A DNA stretch of 64,000 nucleotides from Talaromyces rugulosus (GCF_013368755.1 NC_049564.1:4410001-4474000); one strand, 5' to 3'. Positions 31,027 to 42,982 are shown, counted from the first letter of the stretch. Program-made: numbers and translations. Notes: generated by a model from the letters alone, not told the origin.

Positions 31027-32019
31027 CTAGGCGCCAGTGCTTCTTAAGGAGTGATGGAGAGGCGGAATTTCTCCGTCATCACCCTGTGAAAGTGTGATGG
31101 TGTCGTCCATGTTGGATAATAAGGACTGACCAAACAGCCAAAGGTTTTTTTGGTTAGCATATATTTTTATTTTGTAAACATCCTCAGTGTCCTGTTACAC
31201 ACACCTCTCGATCAGTAAATAGAAAAATAGCTAGGATGGTTTATAATTTTTTGAGACTCACAGTCGGTTGAAACGCGACATTGAATTCCTCAAACGTGTT
31301 ATGAATGTAGTCTTCTAGGCATATCTCACTGAAGGGGTTGTTGATATTATCGACACTCATCCCAATTTGGCGCACACTTGGAAAAAGACGGAAAAGGACT
31401 GCCCAGATTTTTTCTGGTCCCTCCTATAGCAAGTTAGTATCTATTGGTTATGTATATAGAAGCTTCAATACCGAGACGTCCAATTTGCATTGGCAAATGG
31501 AATTATGTGTGCGACTTCAAGGTCTGCAAAGACAATGGCACTTGGCTTCCCCTCCTTCCAGTCGTGAACGTCTATTGCACCTGTCACAACATATCGACCA
31601 TCTGGCTACATTTGGCGAATCTTAGGGTGATTTCATCGATCGAGACGTCCTGTATGATGAGGTTTACCGTGGACGCTAACTTCCTGGTGTGATGATCGCA
31701 CATTAGCACGGGCGTGGTCTTTTTGGATCGGGCCATAACCCGAAGCTTCGGCGCTAGGTTCTGGAAGACCTGAATAGCCTCTAGTTCCTTGTCCGGCTTA
31801 TGCTTGCTGTATCGTTTTACGTCTCGTTTCATATCTGGTACTCGTCAATCCTCCGGATTGCTCTTTGTCGTTCTGGCGGTCGACTTTCTAATGCCTCGGT
31901 ATCAGTAGAGAGAACCGATAAGTTGCTCGACAGAGTATATAAGGTGGACTGTCTGAATTTGCAGCCTCCCTCGAGTCGAGTGACGGAGGGCCGCCACACG
32001 TTGCTTTCTTCTTGGCCAT
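31027..32019 (-). pseudogene. Degenerate fungal HNH-nuclease-like gene
   Basis: Not visible as one ORF. On the minus strand, ATG at 32019 opens MAKKKATCGGPPSLDSREAA; after a frame change (TATATA, 31935-31950 area) the reading continues as LSVLSTDTEALESRPPERQ, changes again near 31830 to KRYSKHKPDKELEAIQVF, and a third time near 31605 to PDGRYVVTGAIDVHDWKEG and DLEVAHIIPFAN, the His-containing core of fungal HNH_2-type proteins. Two further exons are clean and in phase: 31262..31423 (IWAVLFRLFPSVRQIG) and 31027..31191 (DVYKIKIYANQKNLWLFGQ, ending STGA). Known: fungal HNH-domain proteins of this kind are abundant and of unknown role. At least three frame breaks not explained by GT-AG introns suggest a recent pseudogene; an unusual splice pattern cannot be excluded. 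Confidence 0.65.
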
Positions 32020-32672
32020 ATTACTTTAAACTGCAGAATTATTTCATCCTAGCGATGGCTGGCACGGATGACCCAAAAATCGGATTTTTAACAATGATTA
32101 GCCCTATCTCATGACGTCGGCCACGCAGTGTCCAGTGTCGAAATAGGCAGTCGCATATACGCCCGAAATAGCATAGGATTTATGATCAGTGGTAGGTCCT
32201 CCTAGAAGGTAGATAAGCCCATAGGCTGTCGCTATAATCCATGTGACATTGACTTATAGCATACACAGGTATAGTTGGCGGTGGATACACAGATGGCTGA
32301 TATGCAGATCACTCCAACATTAAAAAAATATTAATATTGTATCAATATATTGATAATATGTATCATTTGCATGTATATACTAGGTAAGAATTGAAAAATT
32401 TCACAGCACGATTACATCAAGTATATACTATTGATATATTAAATACATTTTCCTACAAAAAAATCGTCCCTGGAAAGCTGAAGAGGCTTCTGGCAGACTA
32501 GGGGTGCACCACCACACACTACTAGTAGTGCACACCACGGCGATAAGGTAGGGTGGGCCGCATGTCATCTGCCTGGCTCAAGCAGCGAGGCTCGAACACT
32601 CTGCGACGCTCGATCGTGGCTGATGCCTCAGGATGGTTACTCGCTCAGCTGCTGATGGAGGGCTACGGTTGG

Positions 32673-32678
32673 CACGTG
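32673..32678. promoter_or_regulatory. CACGTG E-box upstream of CBF1
   Basis: Palindromic CACGTG, the core bound by Cbf1-type bHLH proteins, 1.2 kb upstream of the CBF1 start codon. Candidate autoregulatory site; the match is short. Confidence 0.4.
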
Positions 32679-33000
32679 CAGCCAGGATTTCCCTTTTGGG
32701 CGATTCCGGCCAGAACCACCGCCACCACGGGATCGTCACACATGATCACGCTGGCGCCCGCAACACCACCACGGACACGGCAAGAAGAAAACCAGACCGG
32801 TAAAAATCGAGGAGATCGCTAAAAACAAAACGCACGCAGTAAAAAAAAAGGGAGAAGGGGGTAAAATGATAACAATCATAACAAGAGAGACGCGCCGAGA
32901 ACAGGGTAGACGGGTTGTGGGGCCCGGGGCGGGCTCCCATTGGCCAGGCGCGCGGGGTGGTCAGGTGACGCCCTCCTACGTTCAATGTTCTGCCTTCGCC

Positions 33001-33006
33001 CACGTG
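33001..33006. promoter_or_regulatory. CACGTG E-box upstream of CBF1
   Basis: Second CACGTG, in the stronger context CACGTGA, 907 bp upstream of the CBF1 start and close to a CT-rich likely transcription start region. Candidate autoregulatory site. Confidence 0.45.
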
Positions 33007-33758
33007 AGCAGCCCGCCCTCTCTTGCTGCGACTTCGCGACTCTGAAGCTATTGACCACGCTCCAGACAAAAGACTGTATTGTTCTTTTTTGATCGGCTTG
33101 TCCGTACAGATCAAATTATCGTCCACATCCCAAATCCATCGCACATCTTTTTTTTCCCGTGCTGTTTTTACTCCATTTCTCGAAACTGCCCGATTCGGAT
33201 TCGAGATACTCCATACACTCACCTGATTTCCCGTGACTTCTCGTCAGGTGATATCATCAACCAGCAATCCCTCCACAAGGTACGCTTCAAAGCTCTCCAC
33301 CTACATCCATCATGCCGTCATTCCCAGCATCACCATGCCACCAGCCTGCCAGCCAAGTTTCCTGCAAATGCTGTCGCATCCAGACTGCAGCCTGTCGCGA
33401 CCTTGTTGTCGTGTCGTGTTTTTGCCTCGGTCGCATCCATGACGCGGTCGCTGAAGACCAAAAAAAACACATGACAGGTCGATAATGCTCCAGTTTTGGT
33501 AGCATTTGTTTCCTATCTGGGCATCTATCCTTCCAGGATCTGATAGCACTCGACTGCAGTCCCCCGAAATACTTGCTGCTTGCTGTTGACGTGTGTGTGC
33601 TTCACTCGCGTTTTTCGCGTTTTCTTCCCTGTTCCTATTAGTACCCCGCAGTCGCCTTCTAAATCTTCAAGAAAAACCAAGGCTGTCGCGTGTTTTCATT
33701 GTTCATTACTTTGACTGCGAGGCTTTAACTAATACCTGTTTTTTCTCGAGTCGCTGAC

Positions 33759-33941
33759 ATGGTGACCAGCTCCCCAGAAATAGCAAGACAGACCAACCAA
33801 GCTACGGACCCAACATTACTTTTTTCTAGTCAGTATGTTATTGGTATTGTTGAATCGAACCAGTTCGTTTTACTAACGACGACTAACAGGAAGACTACAA
33901 CATCCTTTCTTCATGTCCGACTCCGGCATCACTGTCGATAA
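33759..33941 (+). other. Upstream ORF overlapping the CBF1 start
   Basis: A 60-codon frame opening with ATG at 33759 and closing at 33941, 28 nt inside CBF1 in a different frame. A possible leader intron (GTATGT near 33833 to AG near 33890) would shorten it; the overlap with the CBF1 ATG remains either way. It would be expected to lower CBF1 translation. Confidence 0.5.
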
Positions 33942-34847
33942 CAACGGCAGCAACAAGCGAAAGCGCGAGGAAGACAGCCTCGGTCCAGACCCCCAGCGTC
34001 TGGCGACCTCCCACAGCGGCAGCAATGGAAACGTGCCTGGCCTGAATGGCCCAAATGATGCCCACGCATATACTCACCCGAGCCTGGGTCACTACGATGG
34101 GACCGACCTCAACATCGACGAACAACTCCTCACTCATGTGGCCCAGTCTAACGGCCTAACGGATGATAGCGCACTCACCGCAAATGCAAAGGCTGCCCTG
34201 GCTGCAAACCCCCAGAATAAATTTTCTTCGCCGCCTGACGGTGGTTTTGATGGTCAAATTTCCCATGGGCTCCCATTTGGTGATCAGCTTGGGCAGTCGG
34301 CTGGTCTTCCTGGGCATACACAGGCACACACCTCGACTGCCGCTGCTGTCTATGCCGCTCGTGAGGCTCAGAGCATGAATGCGAAGCCCACTGTCGGATC
34401 TCCAGAGTGGCATGCTCTACGCAAAAATAATCACAAAGAAGGTTAGTTTGTTACTATCGACTTTAAACCACCAGCTACTAAACTATTATAGTTGAACGAC
34501 GTCGGCGTGAGACTATCAACGAAGGAATCAACCAGATCGCACAGTTAGTTCCCAACTGCGACAAAAACAAAGGAGCAATCTTGCAGCGTGCGATTGAGTA
34601 CATTGCTCAGCTGCAAGAAGACAAAAAGCAAATGAACACGCGTTGGGAACACACAAACCTCACAACCCAACAAGCCCTTACCGAGATCAACACACAGAAT
34701 TCCAAGTGGAAGGCTGAGGTAAATCGGCGCGGCGATATTGCACTCAAGTGGATTCAACGTGCTCGCGACGCAGGTCTCGAATTTGATGATTACGATGATG
34801 AAAAAGACCTGGGCCAGTTAGACACTGACCATACCCAGACTGCATAA
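33913..34847 (+). CDS. cbf1: bHLH transcription factor CBF1/CPF1
   Basis: Two exons, 33913..34441 and 34492..34847; 294 aa. The 50-nt intron splits the basic region; joined, it reads RKNNHKEVERRRRETINEGI, then helix 1 and the loop (LVPNCDKNKGAIL) and helix 2 (RAIEYIAQLQED). His, Glu and Arg at the basic-region contact positions predict binding to CACGTG. A KRKREED stretch near the N-terminus is a likely nuclear signal; residues 20-170 are low complexity, and the tail after the bHLH is a leucine-poor coiled coil ending in acidic residues. Family role: centromere/promoter binding factor, needed for sulfur and methionine genes in yeast, with diverse promoter roles in aspergilli. The translation start is the ATG at 33913, although a longer upstream frame exists. 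Confidence 0.93.
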
Positions 34848-36399
34848 AATGACCTCTTTCTTCTACCCCCAGCAATCAATTTGATTTATTTTCAGTATTA
34901 TGCAGCCTCGGTATTACTATGGCGGCTCTTTGTTTAAGACTCAACTGCATTTATGACTCATCTCGGAAAACCCATGTCATCGTCCGTGCGCTTACTGTAT
35001 GAATTCATTCGCTGGTCTGCTTTTGTTGTGTCAAGTATGACGTGGATTTTTGTCTTATGAACCTGTGAATTATTGAAGCAATTTTGCCCATGGCTTTTGC
35101 ACTTCTCTGGCTTAGCAGCTAGCTTCTGTTGGCATGACTCACGGCTTCTGGTTCTGCAAAGCAATTCCTCACTCATGAGATGACTGCTCTGATTTCCATT
35201 GCTACCCATTTGTGTCGATGCAGTTGACGTTCCTTGTCCGCCTTTATTCATGTTTTTTGTTCTTGTTTATTTTCCTTTTTTTTGAGCTCAGTCCAGTCTT
35301 TTATTGCCTATTATACTCGGAAATGGATGGCGAACCAGGTGCACCGGTCTTTCACTTCACTTGCTGTTTTCTTAAGATGATTACCTCGATGCGTATATGC
35401 GGTTTGGTTATTCTTGTTTTCTTTGAACGAAATTCTATATTCAAGTGATGTATGTGATCTCTTTTCTAGTTTTATAGCCCAGCTAGGCAAGTTATGAATA
35501 ATTAGTTATACTCTCAATATAGTTTATAGAATGGTCTCACAAGCTATCAGCCCTCGTACATTATTTGTTGTACTGTGTAACGTCGGATAATTTCTACTTA
35601 AATAGGAATTCCGACTCACTAGCTGATTGAGAACTCCGGCTTATCCCAAACCCGATCTCCGGAGAATTATTAAAAGCGTAACGAAACCCGATTGATTCGT
35701 TACCTCGTAGCGAGGGTAGAGCCTAAAAGCTTATCAACACGATTCGCATTTCGGTCAACAGTAGTAGTATCGCCCGTATTATTATTGTGACTCACGAAGA
35801 TGGCCCATTCTCGACCGGTCCCGAGACGCCTCGATGCCCGCTGAGAAGGCGCTATCCTTAATCAAGCATTCTCGGGCCCGGCGCGGTCCCCGCTAGTCCG
35901 TTCATGCGTAACTTTCCAGTGTTGAGGAAGCGTTCTTCGGGCACGCTTGACGCCCGAGCTCGGGTCCGAAAGATCCGTTTGAGGAAAAAAACAAGTCTTA
36001 TTTGCAAGGCTTTTCTAGTTTAATTATTATTGTTATTATTAATGGAGTAGTAGTAGCAAATAGCATAATAGTTCAAAATCAGCTTTGAAAACGTGGGGCG
36101 GATAGCAGCCTAGAAGTTTGCTCTTCTTACTTCGAACTATTATTATTAAATTATATTCCGTTCCATTCTCGATCTCTTTTTTTCTTCTTTTTTAATTTCT
36201 ACATTTGCTTGATGTTTCTTTTTTTCAGCTAAGCCAGTTTTCCGGACAATCATGCTGCCTATTAATCTGCGAGTATAAGAGCTTGTCGACAGCTACATAC
36301 TAGGTAACCCGCGAGGGTGGTTCCGGGGGAATTTCATCAACACTAATCAATCGATATAAGCTTGGCTTGACAATCAATATTATTGATACAAGGCAAAAA
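34848..36399. other. Intergenic: CBF1 3' end and Yor1-like promoter
   Basis: About 1.55 kb, no gene recognised. The right half holds CGG/CCG-rich words: a TCTCCGGAGA palindrome near 35657 and a CGACCGGTCCCGAG segment near 35815, of the kind Zn2Cys6 regulators bind. This is plausible for a regulated efflux pump but unproven. The T/C-rich tract at 36170-36230 may mark the transcription start region. Confidence 0.45.
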
Positions 36400-39300
36400 A
36401 TGTCAGAGTCCAAAGAAGAGGGCATATCTGCCCAGCCCGCCAGATCATGGCTTTCACGAATCAATCCCATCAGACCAAGGCGAACCTACCAGATCCCAGA
36501 GAAGCGTGTCGAATCTCCAGAGCACAAGGCCGGTTTTCTCAGTTTGCTTACTTTTGAGTGGATGACACACATTATTTTTGTATGATGCCCCCCCCCCCCT
36601 TTTTTTTTTTTTTTTTTTATCCCAATGGAAAAAAATGTCTATGAACTAACCCTTAACTTGTGTACAGGTTGGTTACCAGCGGCCATTAGAAGAAAACGAT
36701 CTGCCCCAGGTCAATCCAGCTCGCACGGTCTCATTGCTTTCGACAAATCTACAAGATACCTTTGAGAGAAATGCAAAAGCAGGCACAAAACGGCCTTTAC
36801 TCACAGCTCTCTATCAGACGTATCGCACCGATATCCTGGTCGGGGCCGTTTGCTGCCTGTTGGGCAATCTGGTTCTCATCATGGTTCCCTATGTCTTGAA
36901 ATATCTGATTGCTTTCGCTACAGAGGCATACATAGCCGACTCGACGGGTCAGCCTGCGCCTGCGGTACGTACCGGAATCGGCTACGTGATCGGCCTTACG
37001 TGCATGCAGATCCTGGGCAGCATCGGCAATAACCATTTCATGTATCGAGGCATGGTTGTCGGTGGCGAGGCTCGGTCCGCTTTGATATCTATCATCTTCA
37101 AAAAGGCCATGACTATTTCCGGACGAGCAAAGGCCGGGTGGAAATCGCCCAAGAGTCTTCCGCCGGATATCAAGCCTGATAGCGACGAAGAAAAACAGTG
37201 GTTTGCCGAGCAACTCAAAGAAACCAAGACTGAAGGTTGGAGCAACGGCCGCATTATCAATCTCATGTCAACCGATACCAACCGTATCGACAAGGCGGCG
37301 GGCTGGATGCACTTGGCATGGGTGTCACCTCTGACGCTGATTGTCACCATTGCTCTTCTGCTTATCAATCTTACGTACAGCGCCCTTCCAGGAATTGGTC
37401 TTTTCTTCATGTCAATCCCTATGATGGGCTGGGCTGTGCGCCGCATGTTTACCATTCGTTCCAAGGTCAACGCACTCACCGATAAAAGAGTCAGCTTGAC
37501 GCAGGAAGTTCTTCAAGCAATTCGATTCGTCAAGTACTATGCATGGGAACCCGACTTTTTAGACCGCATTGGGAAGCAGCGTCACGGCGAAATCCGCTCT
37601 GTGCAGCTTCTTTATGCGATCAAGAATGGTATGACCGCTGTGGGAATCTCGATACCCATGTTTGCATCCATGCTAGCTTTTATCACCTATTCCTTGACAA
37701 ACCACGCCTTGGATCCCGCTCCTATTTTCTCTTCGTTAACTCTTTTCAACCAGCTTCGACTGCCCCTGATGATGTTTCCCATGGTTGTCGGTCTAGTGAC
37801 GGATGCTTTGGCTGCTATTAATCGAATTGAAGATTTCCTGCTCACCGAAGACATGCAGACAGACGTGGAACCTGTCGGGAACGCACCAGATGCCGTTTCA
37901 CTCGTCGATGCAGCATTTACATGGGAAAGCATCATTGAAGGAAGCGGCCCTGGGAAAACAAAAACCGACAAAAAGGCCGCTAAAATGAATGCCAAAAAGG
38001 CAAAGAAGGAGAAAAAGGCAAAGAAAAAGGCCGCAGATGTGGAGAAAAATTCAGACGCAAATTCAGACGAAACGAAGATTGCTGAAACTCCTCCTGAGAT
38101 TGGCTCAGTGTTGACCCCGTTCAAGATTGAAAACCTCAATATCCACGTCGGCTATCAAGAATTCCTGGGTATCGTCGGAGGCGTAGGTTCCGGTAAAACT
38201 TCCCTTATAGCAGCACTGGCCGGTGAAATGCGGAAAATCGATGGTGATACTGTCATCAGTGGATCCAAAGCCTACTGTCCTCAAAGCGCATGGATCCAGA
38301 ACGCCACGGTTCAAGATAACATCATCTTTGGCCGTGAACTGGACGAGGAGAGGTTCCAACGAGTCATTGACGCATGCTCTCTTCGACCAGATCTCGAAAT
38401 GCTTCCGCGCGGTCGCTATTCACAAATCGGTGAGCGCGGAATCAATCTCTCAGGAGGACAGAAAGCTCGTATCAGCTTGGCGCGATCGATTTACTCGGAT
38501 GCAGATATAATTCTCTTGGATGACCCTCTTTCAGCCGTGGATGCTCATGTCGGTCGACATATCATGGATAATGCCATCTGCGGGCTTCTCAAGAACAAAT
38601 GTCGAATCCTTGCCACGCACCAGCTCCATATCCTCAACAAATGTGACAGAATCATCATGATGGACGATGGCAAAGTGATTGCAAATGACACTTTCGACAA
38701 TCTTGCGGCAAATAATGAGAAATTCCAGGCAATGATTGCAACTGTCGAGTATGAAAAAGAGGAGGAAGACACCGAACAGCCCGTTGCCCGTGAGGTTGTA
38801 GAAACTGCCACAAATGCCCCTGAATTAGTAAAGGAAAGCTCGGCTCAAGAAGAAGAAGAGGATGGTCCAGAACAAGTCTCAGGCAACATGTATTTCCAAT
38901 ATTTTGCTGCTGCAGGTTCGCCTTTTATATTACCGGTCGTGGCGTTATTGTTGGTATTGTCTCAAGGTGGCGCCATCGTCACCAATTTGTGGCTGTCTTG
39001 GTGGACGTCCAACAAGTTTGGCTTCAACAGCGGAACATACGTAAGTAGCCTTCCTTTATTTTAGCCTCATCACTGACTCCTCCAGATTGGTGCGTATGCT
39101 GGCCTCGCTGTCGGCCAAGCCTTGCTGCTCTTCGTGTATTCGACCGCCCTAGCTATGGCTGGCACAATTGCGAGTAAACATCTTCTCCAGCTGGCCATCA
39201 AGAGAGTTCTCCAGGCCCCGATGTCCTTCTTCGACACAACTCCTCTCGGGCGCATCATGAATCGTTTCTCCAAAGACGTCGACACTCTAGATAACAACAT

Positions 39301-40699
39301 GATGGACTCGATGCGTCAGGCGACAATGACGATTGCTCAAATATTTGGCGTGTTCATTCTCATAATTGCCTACTACTATTACTTTGCAGCTGCTGTGGTG
39401 CCTCTGTTCCTGATCTATGTGTTGCTTGCACTCTACTACAACGCGTCCGCAAGAGAAATCCAGAAACACGAGTCTCGGCTTCGAGGTCGGGTTTTTGCGC
39501 GTTTCAATGAGGCCATATTTGGAACTGCAACCATCAGGGCATATGGACTAACAAACACGTTTATTGAATCGCTTAACAACTCAATCGATCACATGGGCAG
39601 TGCCTACTTCTTGACATTCGCCAACCAACGTTGGCTTGCTGTTCGGCTCGACGCCATTGGTGTCGTTCTAGTATGCGTGACTATGATCTTGGTTGTCACT
39701 TCCCGATTTAATGTCTCGCCGAGTACGAGTGGATTGGTCTTGTCATATCTCTTGTCGAGTATCCAAATGCTTCAGTTCACAGTACGACAAGCGGCTGATG
39801 TTGACAACAATATGAACTCTGTCGAGAGAATCAATTACTACGGAAAACACATCGAACAGGAGGCCCCTGCCCATACCGTTCCTGTACCAGAAGAATGGCC
39901 CAGCAAAGGAGAGATTACCTTCCGTGATGTACATCTAAGGTACCGTCCGGGTCTCCCATATGCCCTCCAGAAGCTCGACCTCCATGTTCGTCCTGGCGAG
40001 AGAATTGGCGTCGTTGGTCGTACTGGCGCCGGAAAGTCTACCATTATCATGGCACTTTTCCGAATGGTGGAGCTCGCGCAAGGAAATATCGAGTTAGACG
40101 GCCTGGATATTAGCACGATAGGCCTGAATGATTTACGTTCTCGTATGGCAATTATTCCACAAGACCCAACGCTATTCGCTGGCACTGTTCGGTCGAATCT
40201 TGACCCATTCCAAACTCGGACAGACCTGGAGCTTTGGTCGGCACTACGACAGGCCCATCTTGTCGAAGAAGAAACTTCTTCAAAAGTAGAGGCTGGCCCT
40301 CAAACTGGCCAAAACCACGTCACCCTCGACACAACTGTTGAAGAAGGTGGCTCTAACTTTTCGCTTGGTCAAAGACAACTACTTGCACTGGCTCGTGCAC
40401 TTGTTCGCAATAGCAGAATCATCATTTGTGACGAAGCTACCAGTTCGATTGACTTTGAGACGGACCTTAAAATCCAAAAGGCCATATCGGATGGGTTCCA
40501 GGGCCGGACACTCTTCTGTATTGCTCACAGACTGAAGACCATTATAGGATATGATCGCATCTGTGTCATGGATCGTGGAATGGTGGCCGAATTAGCCACC
40601 CCACTGGAGCTGTATGATGCAGGCGGGATCTTCAGGAGCATGTGTGAGCAAAGTTCCATCACTCGAGACACCATACTGGCATCGAGAACAAGCGCATAA
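36400..40699 (+). CDS. ABCC-family ABC transporter, Yor1-like
   Basis: Three exons, 36400..36579, 36668..39040 and 39086..40699; 1388 aa. There is no TMD0: the protein begins with about 60 cytosolic residues and goes straight to TMD1, as in Yor1. NBD1 has Walker A GGVGSGKTS (about residue 563), signature INLSGGQKARISLARS and LLDDPLSAVDAHVG with the usual ABCC loss of the catalytic Glu. NBD2 has GRTGAGKST, signature NFSLGQRQLLALARA and ICDEATSSID with Glu retained. A strikingly Lys-rich insert (about residues 485-515) lies between TMD1 and NBD1. Family role: plasma-membrane efflux of organic anions and drugs such as oligomycin. ATG 36400 is preferred over an in-frame ATG at 36367 for its A-rich context. 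Intron 1 carries a C12-T19 tract. Ends 90 bp from a convergent regulator gene. Confidence 0.92.
36588..36618 (+). repeat. C12-T19 homopolymer tract in intron 1 of the Yor1-like gene
   Basis: Twelve C followed by nineteen T, starting eight bases after the 5' splice site. It is too far from the acceptor (36667) to be its ordinary polypyrimidine tract. Likely length-variable. Confidence 0.8.
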
Positions 40700-40789
40700 A
40701 GACTGTATATAGAAATTTCTGTGGAGGCGCGTTTTGCCTTCCACCATATCATCTTGATAGTAATATAGAATATCTCCATTTAAATGTGA

Positions 40790-42982
40790 TCAAGGTCCAA
40801 TGTTATAGCCTAACATCTCTTGTCCATAACTACCAAACTCGGGGTCGGCCAGTAGACCATCCCAAAAGGTCCAGTCCGCTTCAGGGGTATCCAACGGAAT
40901 TCCTACAGTCGGAGTAGCAACAAGAGACGCAGACGCGGTATGGTGTTGGTCTTTTTGAAATGATGGAGCCCCTGAGAAATCTGCAGATGTGTTGTGAGGT
41001 TCTGTTGTGATAGCATGTCGGTTGCTCCTTTTATGCAATAGTCTCGATATGAAGTCAGGCCTTGTCTGCGAGAGTGCAGAAGATGCTCGTGTTTGCCACG
41101 CTTTGAGAGCTAAATCCCCCATTGCCTTGTACAACGTATTTTCGGTGTCATCCACAAGTGATATGTGATCACGATAGAATATGTCGATCTGCTTCCATGC
41201 ATTTTCCACCAACTCTCCTACCGTTCGCCGCTGCAATCCGGTCAAGACGCAGATCAGTGCATCAAGCTGCGTCTTGGCGATGAGATGCCTAAGCAGCTGT
41301 TGAGCGAATTTAGTATGCCGTATGCAGTTATCGTATTCTATCAAACGAACGCTGTGAAGAAATACTAGTTCACTTTCTTGTGGAGCCGAGTGTTCTGGAT
41401 TATTTCGAGGATGATGGGCACGAAATATCATTCGAGAAATGGCCGCTTTGGCCAAATGTAGAGCCAGGTTGTGGAGAGGAATTTTAGGATCGCAATGTTG
41501 TACATACTTCTCCTGGTATAACTTTTCGACCATATTGGTCAACTTATCTTTCTCAGAAAGAGGCATTTGGAAGTCTACCCATCTTCGTATGTGGGCTGGA
41601 AAAACCTTAGATTGCCGCATGAGGCGATGGGCATCGAATTTCATGATACAGCAAACCATATCAGTGATCCTTCCATTTTCTAGAGGAGGCTCGGACATTT
41701 CGGGATATAGTTCCGAATCGTTCACGTTATAAGGAAGCCTAACCGTGTCCATTTCAGCAGCCGTTACATTGACGGAAATGTTAGGCCTGGCCATTGCAGC
41801 GCGGGCGTCCAGGAAAACTATTTGCCACCATACTCTATTGCGCATTTCATTTTCGAAAAAAGACAGCTCCGGGTTGTCTTTCCCAAGAACACCGAGTCGT
41901 TCGGCCAATCTCACACTAACTGTGGATAAAATGAAGCTTTCCTCGGAGTTAGGGTCACACAGCTGGCAAGGGTTAATGTCACTGCAATAAAATAATCAAG
42001 AAACGGGGCGCATACCATAAAAAGAAGAAGAGCTTGCAAGACTTGAAAATCCGTGGTACGGAGAAAGTCTGCATCGACGAGAGCTTGCTGAGTCGCGGTT
42101 CGAAATTGAGCTAGAAGAGGGGCTCTTTCGCACGCAAACATAGACAAACAGTCTGTGGTTGATACGGACGCGATTACAATGGTATATATGGAAAACAAAA
42201 GTGCTTCGAGAGGTTTGTCAACTTCTTCCAAATTGTCCATGGCCTTCAAAATCTCTCGCTGCATTGTGGGGGGGTGGATGACTTTGATGAGCGGGTTGAC
42301 GTAGTCGACAAAGAATTGCCAGAATTTGAAAATCATGGCAGGGAGCGGATGGGATTTTGCATATCTAGAGCCTCTCTGCATCCCGAAAAGCAAAGCCGCA
42401 GTTTCAGGGGAAGTAGGTACAGAAGATTCTACCGACGGTGGATCCTCATGAGTCCGGGGCGGCGGGAGCTGCTCTGTGGGATTTTTCAGCTGTGATGGAT
42501 TAATATCTTGACCGGCAACATTTGACAAGAGGATTTCCAACCTCTTCGCTTAACTCAGCCCACCAGTTCCTAGAAGACGTCAGTATAAGAACACCCTCGG
42601 TGCTCACCAGTGCTTACTGTTGTGCATTTGTGTGTTTTAGAACAGTCGAGGTGCTATTTGATGTCGTCTGAAGGGTATATGAAGAATCATCTTGCTGCTT
42701 AACAGTGGTATGAATCCAGTCCTCCGAAGAGTCAAAGTCGATGTTGTTTTTCTGAAGCAATTCTTCATAGCGATGAAGACGGGCATGTACACTCTCATCT
42801 GCAGGTCTTTTGCGGCTTCTCACGGGAGTCACACGAAGAGAGAAATCGCATGATATGCTTGACTTGACGCAATTGGAACAAGGGTCTTGGCGATCGCATT
42901 TGATCTTACGCCGAGCACAGCTCGCACAGGCATTCTTCTGCGGGGTTTTGCTGTCTGGATTATTCGGCGTCGAGTCGTCCAT
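40790..42982 (-). CDS. Zn2Cys6 transcription factor, Fungal_trans type
   Basis: Three exons in my model, complement(40790..41962, 42016..42541, 42618..42982); 687 aa. Zinc cluster at residues 19-45: CASCARRKIKC, then CSNC and Cys45, followed by a basic linker (RSRKRPADE) and a short coiled coil (LHRYEELLQKN). The middle homology region starts around the exon 2 HPPTMQREI segment and continues in exon 3 (VRLAERLGVL, NRVWWQIVFLDAR), typical of PF04082. The exon 1/2 junction is doubtful: the stronger acceptor (TAG at 42570) would add a coding-like NWWAELSEEV but then hit a stop, whereas the acceptor used here keeps the frame. Convergent with the Yor1-like transporter, 90 bp apart, so it may regulate the pump, but that is inference. 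Confidence 0.8.

Larger units (their letters stand above)
32020..33912. other. Promoter and leader region of CBF1
   Basis: No second gene recognised in 1.9 kb. Contents: an A/T-rich, ATA-repetitive patch at 32320-32450; a perfect 14-bp palindrome at 32517..32530; two CACGTG E-boxes (32673..32678 and 33001..33006), the known recognition core of Cbf1 itself; and a T/C-rich leader from about 33080 on. A 60-codon upstream ORF (33759..33941) overlaps the CBF1 start. Confidence 0.6.

Noticed and set aside
32580..32660. Possible tRNA-like B-box (GTTCGAGCC, minus strand)
   Set aside because: No matching A-box, acceptor stem or anticodon arm could be built around it.
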